From Echinicola marina (GTDB taxonomy: Bacteria > Bacteroidota > Bacteroidia > Cytophagales > Cyclobacteriaceae), in assembly GCF_020463795.1 (NCBI RefSeq), contig NZ_CP080025.1, positions 1,057,001 through 1,121,000 on the forward strand: a stretch of DNA of 64,000 nt, given 5' to 3'. Below are positions 1 through 8,908 of this stretch, in pieces. The position numbers and the translations under genes are program-made. The notes beneath the pieces were generated by a model. That model searched no databases. It saw nothing but the letters and a program-made list of their open reading frames with translations, and was not told the DNA's origin. The number at the start of each line of letters is the position of its first letter. Positions within the stretch are counted from its first letter, which is position 1.

Positions 1-91
1 GCGGTACAAATTCCCGCATATGGATTATAGTGAATAATTTCCATCCCAAGCGCAACGCATTTAGTATATTCAGATAAAGACCAACGGAAAA
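1..91. other. left window edge, gene content undecided
   Basis: Two partial readings compete here. On the plus strand a frame open from the window edge ends at a TAA at 35-37, giving a C-terminal peptide RYKFPHMDYSE that would belong to a gene upstream of tdk in the same direction. On the minus strand an ATG at 44 opens a frame that runs off the edge (MEIIHYNPYAGICT). Neither peptide is long enough to name. The plus-strand reading fits an operon with tdk, but this is inference. Confidence 0.3.
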
Positions 92-676
92 ATGTTTATA
101 GAACCTTCGATAGGGAACAAACATCCCAAGGATAAAATTGGCCATATTGAGGTTATCTGTGGCTCCATGTTTTCCGGAAAAACAGAAGAGCTGATCAGAA
201 GGCTCAACAGGGCCCTTATAGCCAGACAAAAGGTCGAGATTTTCAAACCGGCCATGGATACCCGATACCATGACACCAATGTGGTCTCCCATAATGAAAA
301 TGAAATCCGGTCCACACCTGTACAGTTTGCAGACGACATCATGCTTTTGGCGGGAGATTGTGAAGTAGTTGGAATCGATGAAGCCCAATTTTTCGATGAA
401 AACCTTGCACAAGTAGCCAATAAGCTCGCCTTGACAGGAAAAAGAGTCATCTTGGCGGGCTTGGACATGGACTTTGAAGGCAAACCATTTGAGCCCATGC
501 CGCAGCTCTTGGCCATGGCCGAATACGTCACCAAGGTACATGCAATATGCATGAAATGCGGTGACTTGGCTTCTTACAGTTTCAGGCTATCAGATGCCAA
601 ACAAAAGGTAGTACTGGGAGAAAAAGACAGTTATGAGGCCAGGTGCAGAAAATGTTTCTATGAAGACAAAAAATAA
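92..676 (+). CDS. tdk: thymidine kinase
   Basis: Cytosolic salvage enzyme that phosphorylates thymidine to dTMP with ATP. The 194-residue length fits type II (TK1-like) thymidine kinases. Visible motifs are the P-loop GSMFSGKT near residues 25-32, a GIDEAQFF segment near residue 95 carrying the acidic residues of the active site, and two Cys pairs, CMKC and CRKC, in the C-terminal part that form the structural zinc site of this family. The ATG at 92 places the P-loop at the expected distance from the N terminus. recO follows 33 bases downstream on the same strand, so the two may be co-transcribed. Identification is by motif and overall layout; confidence is high. Confidence 0.96.
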   Translation: MFIEPSIGNKHPKDKIGHIEVICGSMFSGKTEELIRRLNRALIARQKVEIFKPAMDTRYHDTNVVSHNENEIRSTPVQFADDIMLLAGDCEVVGIDEAQFFDENLAQVANKLALTGKRVILAGLDMDFEGKPFEPMPQLLAMAEYVTKVHAICMKCGDLASYSFRLSDAKQKVVLGEKDSYEARCRKCFYEDKK

Positions 677-709
677 CCTGTCAGCTCATCCCATTTTCTC
701 CATAAGGCC

Positions 710-1396
710 ATGATAAAAAAGACTCAAGGTATCGTCATCCACTATATCAAGTACAAGGAGACTTCCATTATCGCCAAAATTTTCACCAGGGACCTTGGCC
801 TGAAAAGCTATATAGTCAATGGAGTACGAAGTCCTAAGTCAAAGTCTAAAATGGCATTTTTCCAGCCCCTAACCTTACTGGACTTGGTGGTCTACGACAA
901 AGAAAATGCTTCCTTGAACCGGATTTCAGAAGTAAAACTAACCATCCCTTTTCAAAAAATCCCCTTCGATTATTATCGATCAGGAACAGCCCTGTTTATT
1001 GCAGAAATCCTTGGCAAGTCCATATATGAAAACTATCAAAACGAATACCTGTTTGATTTTATCTATCAAGCGATCATCCTATTGGATCAGGAGGAAATAA
1101 ATCTCGGCAATTACCCCATCGCTTTTTTATTGGAAACCTCCAGATTTTTAGGCTTCTCTCCCAATAATGCCGCTGAGTTCTTTGAACAAGTACATCCAGC
1201 TATAAACGAAGCTACTTATGCAGTAATGCAAAAGCAGCACTTTAATCAAATCCTTCAAGCTCCTTTCAATAAGGAAATCAAAATCCCTGGAGTGGTCCGA
1301 AAACAATTATTGGATGATCTAATAAAATATTACAGTATCCACCTTGAGACTTTTACGGAAGTAAAATCCCTGGAAGTGCTCAGAAACTTAATGTAA
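710..1396 (+). CDS. recO: DNA repair protein RecO
   Basis: RecO works with RecR in the RecF pathway, where it loads RecA on SSB-coated single-stranded DNA and anneals complementary strands. The 228-residue protein opens with the typical N-terminal OB-fold start (TQGIVIHYIKYKETSIIAKI), followed by GLKSYIVNGVR, the strand pattern seen in Bacteroidota RecO. The C-terminal half is helical. No zinc-finger Cys cluster is visible, as in many Bacteroidota homologues. It lies just downstream of tdk and converges on a lipoprotein gene only 6 bases away, with no clear terminator between them. Family assignment rests on the N-terminal pattern and length. Confidence 0.92.
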   Translation: MIKKTQGIVIHYIKYKETSIIAKIFTRDLGLKSYIVNGVRSPKSKSKMAFFQPLTLLDLVVYDKENASLNRISEVKLTIPFQKIPFDYYRSGTALFIAEILGKSIYENYQNEYLFDFIYQAIILLDQEEINLGNYPIAFLLETSRFLGFSPNNAAEFFEQVHPAINEATYAVMQKQHFNQILQAPFNKEIKIPGVVRKQLLDDLIKYYSIHLETFTEVKSLEVLRNLM

Positions 1397-1402
1397 TCAT
1401 CA

Positions 1403-2170
1403 TCAGTTTTTCACTATAATTTCCTTGGTGCTTTTAGAAAAGATTCCTGGAATCTCCTTGTCATTGGCATCAATCAGTACCAGTTCCAGTTTATGCTTAC
1501 CAACAGGAAGACCATTGATCTTTACTTGCCCTAGATCATTGACCATATATTCCTTGTCAAATATGCTGATCTTAATACGCATACCATCCTCTTTCAAGTC
1601 GCCTCCCACCAATATAAAGTCAACCAAAACTGGGCTATCCTTTTCGAACACCTGACCATTATGGGGCAAATTAAGTCCTATCACTGGATCTTCATTTTCC
1701 GGAAAAGGACTAGATTCACCCACCACAAAATCCCTATCGACATAATTCCCATACTCCTTAAGGGCCAGGCCTTCATCATCCACTAAATATGCCAGCACCT
1801 TATACGTACCCCGGTTCAAGTCTTTTTTAAATATGGGCATATTATAGCCTACTGGGTCATTACCATTTATAATCATATTCAATTGGAATCCATTTCTTCC
1901 TTCCTCAAAAGGGTAATTTTTGATATTAAACTCAAAAGGCACCCCTCCTTCCTTAAATACCTCATTTTCCAAGGGACTATATAATTCCAACATAGCATCA
2001 GGGTAAGCTTTATCCTGCATCAGATACTGAAACTTAACGGTGCTTTCCTCCTCAATGGGCTCTTCTTGCTCAAGTGGTGCCTCTTCTACCTTTTTATTGG
2101 TTTTGGTTTCGCAGGAAACCATGACAAATATCATTATAAATATTATGGCAATCGGGCTGATTTTCTTCAT
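1403..2170 (-). CDS. hypothetical lipoprotein
   Basis: A 255-residue predicted lipoprotein. The N terminus is a lipoprotein signal peptide (MKKISPIAIIFIMIFVMVSC) whose last residue, Cys20, would be lipidated. A strongly acidic linker follows (EEAPLEQEEPIEEE), then two beta-rich halves that look like related sandwich modules: one near residues 60-150 and one near 165-250 ending PVGKHKLELVLIDAND. The latter resembles Ig/FN3-like segments of envelope proteins that handle a stated property such as 'KEIPG'. I do not recognise a named family. It is transcribed away from the oxygenase gene at 2248, so the 77-base gap between them should hold divergent promoters. Envelope location is a family-level inference from the lipobox. 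Confidence 0.8.
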   Translation of the reverse strand: MKKISPIAIIFIMIFVMVSCETKTNKKVEEAPLEQEEPIEEESTVKFQYLMQDKAYPDAMLELYSPLENEVFKEGGVPFEFNIKNYPFEEGRNGFQLNMIINGNDPVGYNMPIFKKDLNRGTYKVLAYLVDDEGLALKEYGNYVDRDFVVGESSPFPENEDPVIGLNLPHNGQVFEKDSPVLVDFILVGGDLKEDGMRIKISIFDKEYMVNDLGQVKINGLPVGKHKLELVLIDANDKEIPGIFSKSTKEIIVKN

Positions 2171-2221
2171 ATGAACGACTTTGGCTATGTCTAAAGATAT
2201 TTAAATTTCCCATAAAATATT

Positions 2222-2229
2222 TACCTTGC
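2222..2229 (+). promoter_or_regulatory. candidate -7 box for the oxygenase gene
   Basis: TACCTTGC lies 18 bases before the ATG at 2248 and differs by one base from the Bacteroidota -7 consensus TAnnTTTG. No convincing -33 element was seen. Transcription would begin only about 10 bases before the start codon. Confidence 0.35.
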
Positions 2230-2247
2230 GACATAAATAAAATAGCT

Positions 2248-3228
2248 ATGAGTGATATCCTTTATAACGAAATCCCATCATTGGACCTTGCTGATTTTAC
2301 AAATGGTAATGCCCATAGAAAAGCAGAATTTGTAAAAAAACTGGGCGATGCTTATCAAAACATTGGTTTTGTCGCTATCAAAAACCACGGACTGACAGAT
2401 GAATTACAAGATAAACTCTACAAAAGTATAAAGGATTTCTTTGCACTAGATGACAGCACCAAAAGTCAATATGAGCGACCTGAAATCGGGTATCAGCGAG
2501 GATATACGGGAAAAGGCAAGGAACATGCAAAGGGGAGAAACACGGGTGATTTAAAGGAATTTTACCATGTTGGACAAGACCTAAGCCATATTCCTGATAA
2601 TGACCCGCTCAAAAAGGACTACCCGCCAAATGTATGGCCTACAGAAATCCCTGCCTTCCAAGAAGTGGCACTCCAGGTTTTTGCAACCATAGAAAATGCA
2701 GGAAAGGCCATGCTGAGAGCCATAGCCCTTCACTTAGAGCTTCCGGAAGATTATTTTGAAGACAAGGTCTTACATGGCAATTCCATACTTAGACCTATCC
2801 ACTACTTCCCCATCCAAAATCCAGAAGAGGTTCCTTCAGATGCAGTTAGGGCCGCTGAACATGGAGACATCAACCTGATCACCCTTTTGATGGGCGCCAG
2901 TGCTGATGGCCTTCAGGTCCTTAGAAAAGATGGACATTGGATCCCCATCACTGCGCTTCCCGAACAGCTGGTGGTCAATGTGGGAGACATGTTGGAAAGG
3001 TTAACCAACAAAAAATTAAAATCTACCATTCACCGCGTGGTCAATCCACCGAAAGAAAAAATGAATAGTAGCAGGTATTCCATTCCATTTTTCATGCACC
3101 CAAGATCTGATATGGACCTCACCTGTCTGGCATCCTGTGTGGATGCTGAAAACCCAAAGGCATTCGCTGATGCCACTGCCGGGGAATTCCTCGAAGAAAG
3201 ATTAAGGGAACTGGGCTTACGTAAATAG
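2248..3228 (+). CDS. isopenicillin N synthase-family 2OG-Fe(II) oxygenase
   Basis: A 326-residue non-heme iron oxygenase of the isopenicillin N synthase/2-oxoglutarate dioxygenase family. An N-terminal DIOX_N-like segment (IPSLDLADF, then GFVAIKNHG) is followed by the jelly-roll core. The iron triad is visible: His205 and Asp207 in AAEHGD, and His262 in TIHRVVNP. Arg276 and Ser278 (RYS) form the site that binds the 2-oxoglutarate carboxylate in this family. The substrate cannot be deduced. A ChrA-type transporter starts 5 bases after the stop codon, so the two are probably co-transcribed. A secondary-metabolite role is not implied, because this family is also common as a stand-alone enzyme in Bacteroidota. 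Confidence 0.9.
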   Translation: MSDILYNEIPSLDLADFTNGNAHRKAEFVKKLGDAYQNIGFVAIKNHGLTDELQDKLYKSIKDFFALDDSTKSQYERPEIGYQRGYTGKGKEHAKGRNTGDLKEFYHVGQDLSHIPDNDPLKKDYPPNVWPTEIPAFQEVALQVFATIENAGKAMLRAIALHLELPEDYFEDKVLHGNSILRPIHYFPIQNPEEVPSDAVRAAEHGDINLITLLMGASADGLQVLRKDGHWIPITALPEQLVVNVGDMLERLTNKKLKSTIHRVVNPPKEKMNSSRYSIPFFMHPRSDMDLTCLASCVDAENPKAFADATAGEFLEERLRELGLRK

Positions 3229-3233
3229 TTCTG

Positions 3234-4427
3234 GTGACCATCAGGAGAGTCAAATATTACCTCTATTTAAAGGATGTCATTTTATTGTCAGTAACAGCCT
3301 TTGGGGGACCTCAGGCATTTTTGGCTATGATCTTAGACATTATGGTCAAAAAGCGCCGCTACATTTCCGAGGAAGAACTTTGGGAATTACATGCCTTATG
3401 TCAAATACTCCCAGGTCCGACCTCCACTCAAACTGTCTCTGCCATCGGATACAGGGTAGGCGGACCCAATTTGGCCTATCTTTCCTTGCTGGTATGGATA
3501 CTTCCTGCCACACTCATCATGACTTCTGCTGCCATCTTGGTGGATTTTCTCCAAACCCAAACTTCCGGATCACTGGATTTTGCAAAATTCATTCAGCCTA
3601 TGGCTATTGGCTTTATTATTTATGCTGCCCAGAAAACCATCGGTAAAATGGTCAAAACTCCCGAAGCTACTGTCTTGATGATGCTCTCAGCTTTCGTAGC
3701 TTTTTTCTATAACTCTCCATACATCTTTCCGATAATGCTGGTCATTGGCGGTGTATTCACCTCACTAAAATACCATAAGCAGCCAAAAATAGAGGAAAAG
3801 CGTGGCATCAATGTAAAATGGGCCAACTTCCTACTTTGGGCTGGAGTATTGATCCTGGCCGCAATACTGGGGCACTTTACCCGAATTCTCCCTATCAGGT
3901 TATTCGAAAACTTCTATCGGAATGGTAGCCTCATATTCGGAGGCGGCCAGGTTTTGGTTCCTTATCTTTATACAGAATTTGTGGAGTTCAAAGGCTATCT
4001 CACCTCCGAAGAGTTCCTTACAGGCTATGCCATCTCACAGGGTGTGCCAGGTCCTACTTTCAGCATCAGCTCTTATATCGGGGCACTGTCCATGCGGGAC
4101 ATGGGCATCACTGGAGCCATCACCGGAGGACTGATTGCAGCAGCAGGCATCTTTCTGCCTGGCACGTTTTTGATCTTCTTTGTCATTAAATTCTGGGATG
4201 AGCTAAAAAAATATAGGCCTGTAAGAGCGGCCTTGGAAGGGATCAATGCGGTCAGCTGTGGAATGTTAATAGCCGCTGCCTACTTGCTTTTTGAGCCCAT
4301 GCCAGCCAATACATTCAATATATCGGCCATTGTGATCACCTATCTCCTTTTACAGTTTACCAAAATCCCCTCTCCGCTTATCATCATGGGAGGAATAATC
4401 ATCGGCTTGGGCTACCAACTGCTATGA
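3234..4427 (+). CDS. chrA: ChrA-family chromate transporter (first copy)
   Basis: A 397-residue inner-membrane protein of the CHR family, whose characterised members export chromate by an antiport-type mechanism. Both halves carry the family signature: LSVTAFGGPQAF with LPGPTSTQ in the N-terminal half, and IFGGGQVLVPYL with SQGVPGPTFS in the C-terminal half. That is the full two-domain (long-chain) architecture. About ten hydrophobic segments can be counted. The start is a GTG at 3234, five bases after the oxygenase stop, since no ATG lies before the first conserved segment. Whether it moves chromate, sulfate or another anion cannot be read from sequence. A second, divergent copy lies at 57835-59181. 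Confidence 0.88.
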   Translation: MTIRRVKYYLYLKDVILLSVTAFGGPQAFLAMILDIMVKKRRYISEEELWELHALCQILPGPTSTQTVSAIGYRVGGPNLAYLSLLVWILPATLIMTSAAILVDFLQTQTSGSLDFAKFIQPMAIGFIIYAAQKTIGKMVKTPEATVLMMLSAFVAFFYNSPYIFPIMLVIGGVFTSLKYHKQPKIEEKRGINVKWANFLLWAGVLILAAILGHFTRILPIRLFENFYRNGSLIFGGGQVLVPYLYTEFVEFKGYLTSEEFLTGYAISQGVPGPTFSISSYIGALSMRDMGITGAITGGLIAAAGIFLPGTFLIFFVIKFWDELKKYRPVRAALEGINAVSCGMLIAAAYLLFEPMPANTFNISAIVITYLLLQFTKIPSPLIIMGGIIIGLGYQLL

Positions 4428-4435
4428 AATAATTT

Positions 4436-5320
4436 TTAGTGTTCTACGGAACCGGCCAACTCATCCTCAATATCTACCTTCATAAAAGCCCCAACTAGAG
4501 AAACCAAGGCTGTAATCAGGAAAAATATCAAGCTGAATGCTACTGCCGCATTTTTATCTATTCCCATATAACTGTGACTAAAAATAAACACCAGCTCCCT
4601 TGCCCCCACTCCCCCAATGGTCAAAGGCAGCACAGCTACAATGGAAGACAGTAGAAATACAAACTGGTAATCCAGTATTTGTTCGTGAATTCCCAAGGCC
4701 AATAGGATAAAATAAGCACATACAAGCTGCGAAGACTGCACCAATAAAGAGTACACGGAACTTATCAACATGGATGACCTGAATGACCTAAACCACCACC
4801 AATAAACTATCCCAAAAACAAGCGGAGTCAAAACTAAAGCTACTCCTGCAAGTACATTCAGGTCCCATATAGGAAGATCTATACCGTCCTTTTCCAAGAA
4901 AAACCAAATCCCCAATAGTAAAAACACCAAAGCGGCCAATCCACTGATCCGATCCAGTAGTACGGCTGCCAAAAGTTTTTTAACTGGGCCATTAAAATAT
5001 TTATTGAGCAAGTAAACCTTATATCCATCTCCACCGATACCACCAGGTAGGAAAAGATTGTAAAACATTCCCTTCCAATATAATTTCAAGTTTACCTTTT
5101 CAGATAATCCTACTTCCAAATCCCTGAAATAAAAATTAAGGCGAAAAGAAGAAATCACTTTTGATAGGGTAAAAAATAAAATAGCCAGTAACAAATAGCC
5201 TATGTCAATATCCTTAAGTACTTGCCAAGTAGCTTGGGTGTCTATCTTCCGAATGACAAGGTAAATTGCTACTCCCGTAAGGAGTACTTTTAGGAGCAGC
5301 TTGATGTTTTTCTTATTCAC
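4436..5320 (-). CDS. flippase-like membrane protein (LPG synthase TM-region family)
   Basis: A 294-residue integral membrane protein with about eight hydrophobic segments, of the UPF0104/lysylphosphatidylglycerol-synthase transmembrane-domain family. The marker segments are FFTLSKVISSFRLNFYF and FLPGGIGGDGYKVYLLNK, then LLDRISGLAAL and PLTIGGVGARELVF. The enzymatic C-terminal domain of MprF is absent, which is usual for stand-alone family members thought to move lipids across the membrane. Its start overlaps the end of the upstream GT2 gene by 8 bases, so the two are translationally linked. The pairing suggests that it flips or handles the lipid-linked sugar made by that glycosyltransferase; this is inference. 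Confidence 0.84.
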   Translation of the reverse strand: MNKKNIKLLLKVLLTGVAIYLVIRKIDTQATWQVLKDIDIGYLLLAILFFTLSKVISSFRLNFYFRDLEVGLSEKVNLKLYWKGMFYNLFLPGGIGGDGYKVYLLNKYFNGPVKKLLAAVLLDRISGLAALVFLLLGIWFFLEKDGIDLPIWDLNVLAGVALVLTPLVFGIVYWWWFRSFRSSMLISSVYSLLVQSSQLVCAYFILLALGIHEQILDYQFVFLLSSIVAVLPLTIGGVGARELVFIFSHSYMGIDKNAAVAFSLIFFLITALVSLVGAFMKVDIEDELAGSVEH

Positions 5321-6254
5321 CTCGGAATTCCTCTTTTACCTTATAGGTATTTTTATCCTGGGATTCGAAATAGGTCCTGATAATAATCTCAGCTACTATC
5401 CCAGTGGTGATAAGCTGCAAGCCTCCCAAAACCAAGATCAAGCCCACCAATAAAATGGGCCTGCCCCAAATATCTTCCCCGATTATTTTCAAGGCCAATA
5501 AATAAATATTAATGATGACCCCAATAAAAAACGATAACAATCCAATAGTACCAAAAAGGTGAATAGGCCGCTGTAGGTACTTTTGGAAGAAAAGCATCAA
5601 GATCAAATCAGCCATTACCTTAAATGTCCTGTTCAAGCCATATTTTGAGGTGCCATGGATCCTTGGATGGTGTTTCACATCCACCTCTGTCATCCTAGCT
5701 CCCTCTTGCTTGGCCAAAACCGGAATAAAACGGTGCAATTCCCCATAGAGTCCCATATCTTGGGCAATATGAGCTTTATAAACCCGAAGACTGCATCCAT
5801 AATCTTTCAAATGAACACCGGTGGTATTCCTGATCATCCAGTTGGCCATCTTGCTTGGGATTTTCCGGAGCACAAAACCATCCTGGCGGTTTGCCCTCAC
5901 TCCGGCCACCACATCCCAATCTTCATCAATGGCCTTTTGCAACATCATTGGGATATCTGAAGGGTCATTTTGCAAATCACCATCCATGGTAGAGATATAC
6001 TCACCTTCAGCATAATCAATTCCCGCAGCCAAGGCGGTGGTCTGTCCATAGTTCTTATTAAAAATCAATACTCTAGTGCGCTCATTGGCATATTTCTTGG
6101 ATTCGGCCACCGTTTTATCCGTAGAGCCATCATCCACCAATATCAATTCATATTCTATTCCCTCCAGGGAGGTATAAATTGCTTCCAAAAGCGGCTTAAT
6201 ATTCTCTTCTTCGTTAAAAACAGTAACGACTAGAGAGAGCTGTAATTTAGACAT
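5313..6254 (-). CDS. GT2 glycosyltransferase, ArnC/DPM1-like
   Basis: A 313-residue glycosyltransferase of family 2 that would transfer a sugar from a nucleotide donor to undecaprenyl phosphate on the cytoplasmic face. The N-terminal GT-A domain shows LSVVVTVFNEEEN-like opening residues, LVDDGSTDKT, and the metal-binding segment MDGDLQNDP. The C-terminal third has two strongly hydrophobic segments near residues 225-300, the ArnC/GtrB-type membrane anchor. I place the start at the ATG at 6254 rather than at a TTG 48 bases upstream, because the GT-A fold begins five residues after this Met. It is the first gene of a two-gene unit with the flippase-like protein and is divergent from the GT-C gene at 6379. 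Confidence 0.9.
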   Translation of the reverse strand: MSKLQLSLVVTVFNEEENIKPLLEAIYTSLEGIEYELILVDDGSTDKTVAESKKYANERTRVLIFNKNYGQTTALAAGIDYAEGEYISTMDGDLQNDPSDIPMMLQKAIDEDWDVVAGVRANRQDGFVLRKIPSKMANWMIRNTTGVHLKDYGCSLRVYKAHIAQDMGLYGELHRFIPVLAKQEGARMTEVDVKHHPRIHGTSKYGLNRTFKVMADLILMLFFQKYLQRPIHLFGTIGLLSFFIGVIINIYLLALKIIGEDIWGRPILLVGLILVLGGLQLITTGIVAEIIIRTYFESQDKNTYKVKEEFRGE

Positions 6255-6378
6255 ACCATATAAAATTTGGCCAAAATTAACCCTTTTTTGACCTCTCACC
6301 AAGAAGCCCCTCCAAAACCTAACCTTTTGATAATCCTTTCTTCATAATCCGTGCCGGTCTTAAGGTTATTTTTGACTT

Positions 6379-7965
6379 ATGGAACCAGCATTTAATCAGC
6401 ATAAACTGTACGGCACACTATTGTTATCAATAGCTTTCTTTATTCACTTTTCCAACTTGGGAGGACTGAGCATATACGCCCTTGATGAAGCAAAAAATGC
6501 CACTGCTGCACTGGAAATGTGGCAAAACCAGGAATGGATCGTTCCCACCTTTAATGGTGAATACCGTTTTGACAAACCTCCTTTGCATTATTACTCCTTC
6601 ATAATAGCCTATAAGCTATTTGGAATAAATGAATTTGCTGCCCGCTTTTTCCCTGCCTTATTTGGTTTCCTATGTACATGGATCAGCTACCACTTTGTAA
6701 AGAAAAACCTTGGTTACCAAGTTGCATGCATAAGTTTGCTAGTTCTCAGCTCATCTCTACATTGGTATATACAGTTCCATATGGCCGTACCCGATCCATT
6801 CTTGATTTTCTTTATGGTATCCGGAATGATGCTTTTCTTTGAATGGTCAAAATCCGGCTTTCGCTCCATAGGACATATGATGGGAACCTATACCTGCTTT
6901 GCCCTGGCAGTATTGAGCAAAGGACCAATTGGAGTGTTTTTGCCCTGCATGGCCCTTCTTGCTTATTCACTGCTCATGCAGCAATTGAATGGAAAAAGGC
7001 TAAAAAGAATATTTCACCCAGTTGGCTTGGCGCTTTTCTTATTGATAGCTCTTCCATGGTACATTTTGGTGGCCTTGGAGACAAAAGGTCTCTGGTTGGA
7101 AGAGTTTTTCTTCAAACATAATATAGGCCGCTTTTCTTCCCCCATGGAAGGTCACGGCGGAGGATTTTGGAAAACCTGCTTTTTTGTATTTGCAGGGATG
7201 TTACCCTTTGCATTTTTTCTTCCACAAAGCATCCTTCACACCCTAAAATACCGCACAAATAAAGGCACCACATTTGCCCTGGTCTGCAGTGGGACCATCA
7301 TTCTGTTCTTTATGCTTGCTGGCACCAAACTCCCCAATTATACCTTACCCTCATATCCATTTCTGGCCCTAATAATCGGAAACTACCTTTACCAGGTTCT
7401 CCAAAAAGGCCAAATAAAAAGCATGTTGGTACCTGGCACATTATTATCTCTACTGATCTTAACGCTCCCCTTTGGCATTTACTTTGGTTTATCTACGGAA
7501 GCAGGATTGGAAGTCCCCAACATCATGCCCTGGTTATTTATGATAAGCTACCTAACTATACCCATCATTGTCCTAGCTTATAGAAAGTCCAATATATCAT
7601 CCATGATCTATGCAATGGCGGCTAGCTTTATGCTTGTTTCTTTGGTCTTCTTTTGGCTTGCCTTTCCCATAATTGATCGACAAAGTCCCATTGGGAAAGC
7701 ACCTATAGCAGAGATAAAGACTGAGAATCTCTATTATTTTAACAACTATAATCCAGCATTTTTATTTTATGTCCAAAAACCATTGGTTGACCTTCGCTCC
7801 TTGGACGATCCAAATGCAGCCAGTGGCTACCTGATTACACGACTCCAGTATTTACCAGAACTTGACCAACTCGGGCTAAATTACGAACTGGTCTATTCGA
7901 AAAAAGATCTCTTCGAATCGCCTACCAGCATTATACTCAAACTTCTGCCCGACAGCATAAATTAA
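6379..7965 (+). CDS. ArnT/PMT-like GT-C glycosyltransferase (copy A)
   Basis: A 528-residue polytopic membrane protein of the dolichyl-phosphate-mannose/ArnT superfamily (PMT_2). The first periplasmic loop has the catalytic acid motif in ALDEAKNATAA, followed by FDKPPLHYY, the usual placement just after the first membrane segment. About eleven to twelve further hydrophobic segments follow, then a small soluble C-terminal tail. Family members use a polyprenyl-phosphate sugar as donor and glycosylate lipid A, another lipid or a protein on the periplasmic side. The divergent GT2 gene at 5313-6254 could make that donor. The acceptor is unknown. It is one of three such proteins between 6.3 and 12.4 kb. 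Confidence 0.9.
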   Translation: MEPAFNQHKLYGTLLLSIAFFIHFSNLGGLSIYALDEAKNATAALEMWQNQEWIVPTFNGEYRFDKPPLHYYSFIIAYKLFGINEFAARFFPALFGFLCTWISYHFVKKNLGYQVACISLLVLSSSLHWYIQFHMAVPDPFLIFFMVSGMMLFFEWSKSGFRSIGHMMGTYTCFALAVLSKGPIGVFLPCMALLAYSLLMQQLNGKRLKRIFHPVGLALFLLIALPWYILVALETKGLWLEEFFFKHNIGRFSSPMEGHGGGFWKTCFFVFAGMLPFAFFLPQSILHTLKYRTNKGTTFALVCSGTIILFFMLAGTKLPNYTLPSYPFLALIIGNYLYQVLQKGQIKSMLVPGTLLSLLILTLPFGIYFGLSTEAGLEVPNIMPWLFMISYLTIPIIVLAYRKSNISSMIYAMAASFMLVSLVFFWLAFPIIDRQSPIGKAPIAEIKTENLYYFNNYNPAFLFYVQKPLVDLRSLDDPNAASGYLITRLQYLPELDQLGLNYELVYSKKDLFESPTSIILKLLPDSIN

Positions 7966-7969
7966 CAAA

Positions 7970-8653
7970 TTATCTTTTCGCTGATAAAGTCGCCAACTTT
8001 GACAGTTCAATTTTCCGTTTGGGCAACAGACCACTCTTAAATACTTTAGAATTAAAGTATCTCACGACCAAACACCTTGAAAGCAACGCTGAACTCAAAC
8101 CTAAAAAAGAACCTACCAACACATCTCCCATAAAATGCTGCATCAAATACACCCTGCTGAAGCCCACTAAAACAGCGATTAGCAACATTAAAACCTGAAA
8201 AAAATGCCGCTTAGGGAAAACCATGGAAACCATGCTCGTCAAAGCAAAAGCCGTAGCTGTATGACCGGAAGGAAAAGAATGCCAATGGTGCATGGTCACT
8301 CCTGCCACTTGGACCAAATCGACATCCTTAAAATACTCCAAAGGCCTAGGGGCATGTGGAAAAATCAGCTTTTTCATCAGTAAAGCTATTAACATGTGGA
8401 TGGCAGCATTTAAACTGCAAAGCAGCGCAAAACTATACCTATACATCAATAGCACAGGAAAAACAGCCAAAAACACCAGGCCATCTCCCAAATGGGTAAC
8501 CGTAGAAAAAAATATATCGGCCCATAAAAAGTGATGTTGATTGATCAAGAGCTCAACTGCTCCCTTGGGCCTGCTCAAAAAAATGGCTCCTATCAAAAAA
8601 ACAATGAAAAAATAATAAAATATATATGTGTAGGGTATGGACTTTTTTTTCAT
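7970..8653 (-). CDS. PAP2-family phosphatase
   Basis: A 227-residue membrane phosphatase of the PAP2 superfamily. All three signature blocks are visible in order: KKLIFPHAPRP (block 1), FPSGHT (block 2, with the acid His) and SRVYLMQHFMGD (block 3, with the nucleophilic His). Six hydrophobic segments surround them. The family dephosphorylates lipid phosphates or pyrophosphates, and in glycan loci often recycles undecaprenyl pyrophosphate. The ATG at 8653 is preferred over one 66 bases upstream, because the upstream 22 residues are not membrane-like and the lysine-rich MKKKSIPYTYIF opening directly precedes the first membrane segment. It converges on the GT-C gene, with 4 bases between the stops. 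Confidence 0.88.
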   Translation of the reverse strand: MKKKSIPYTYIFYYFFIVFLIGAIFLSRPKGAVELLINQHHFLWADIFFSTVTHLGDGLVFLAVFPVLLMYRYSFALLCSLNAAIHMLIALLMKKLIFPHAPRPLEYFKDVDLVQVAGVTMHHWHSFPSGHTATAFALTSMVSMVFPKRHFFQVLMLLIAVLVGFSRVYLMQHFMGDVLVGSFLGLSSALLSRCLVVRYFNSKVFKSGLLPKRKIELSKLATLSAKR

Positions 8654-8908
8654 ATAATGGATTATGATTCTTTGTTTTAACAACAGCCCATCTGCTCCGT
8701 TTTTCATACTTATCTCCAAGACTGTTTGCCTATTGCTTATTCCAAAATTAGGTCCTTAAAATCAATTTGCAGTTACGCGAAATTCATGGATTAGTTAAAA
8801 ATTAAGCATGAAAGTACTAACGTATTAACATAGATACCCCAACACTTCAAGTTATATAACAAAAAGATAAACAACACCTTAGAACAACCCTCAGTCATCA
8901 CTTACAAG

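Noticed and set aside
70-552. 160-codon minus-strand frame over tdk
   Set aside because: Antisense to a clear thymidine kinase, with no domain features.
5313-6302. Longer GT2 start at 6302 (TTG)
   Set aside because: The extra 16 residues are not part of the GT-A fold, and an ATG lies exactly before the first strand.
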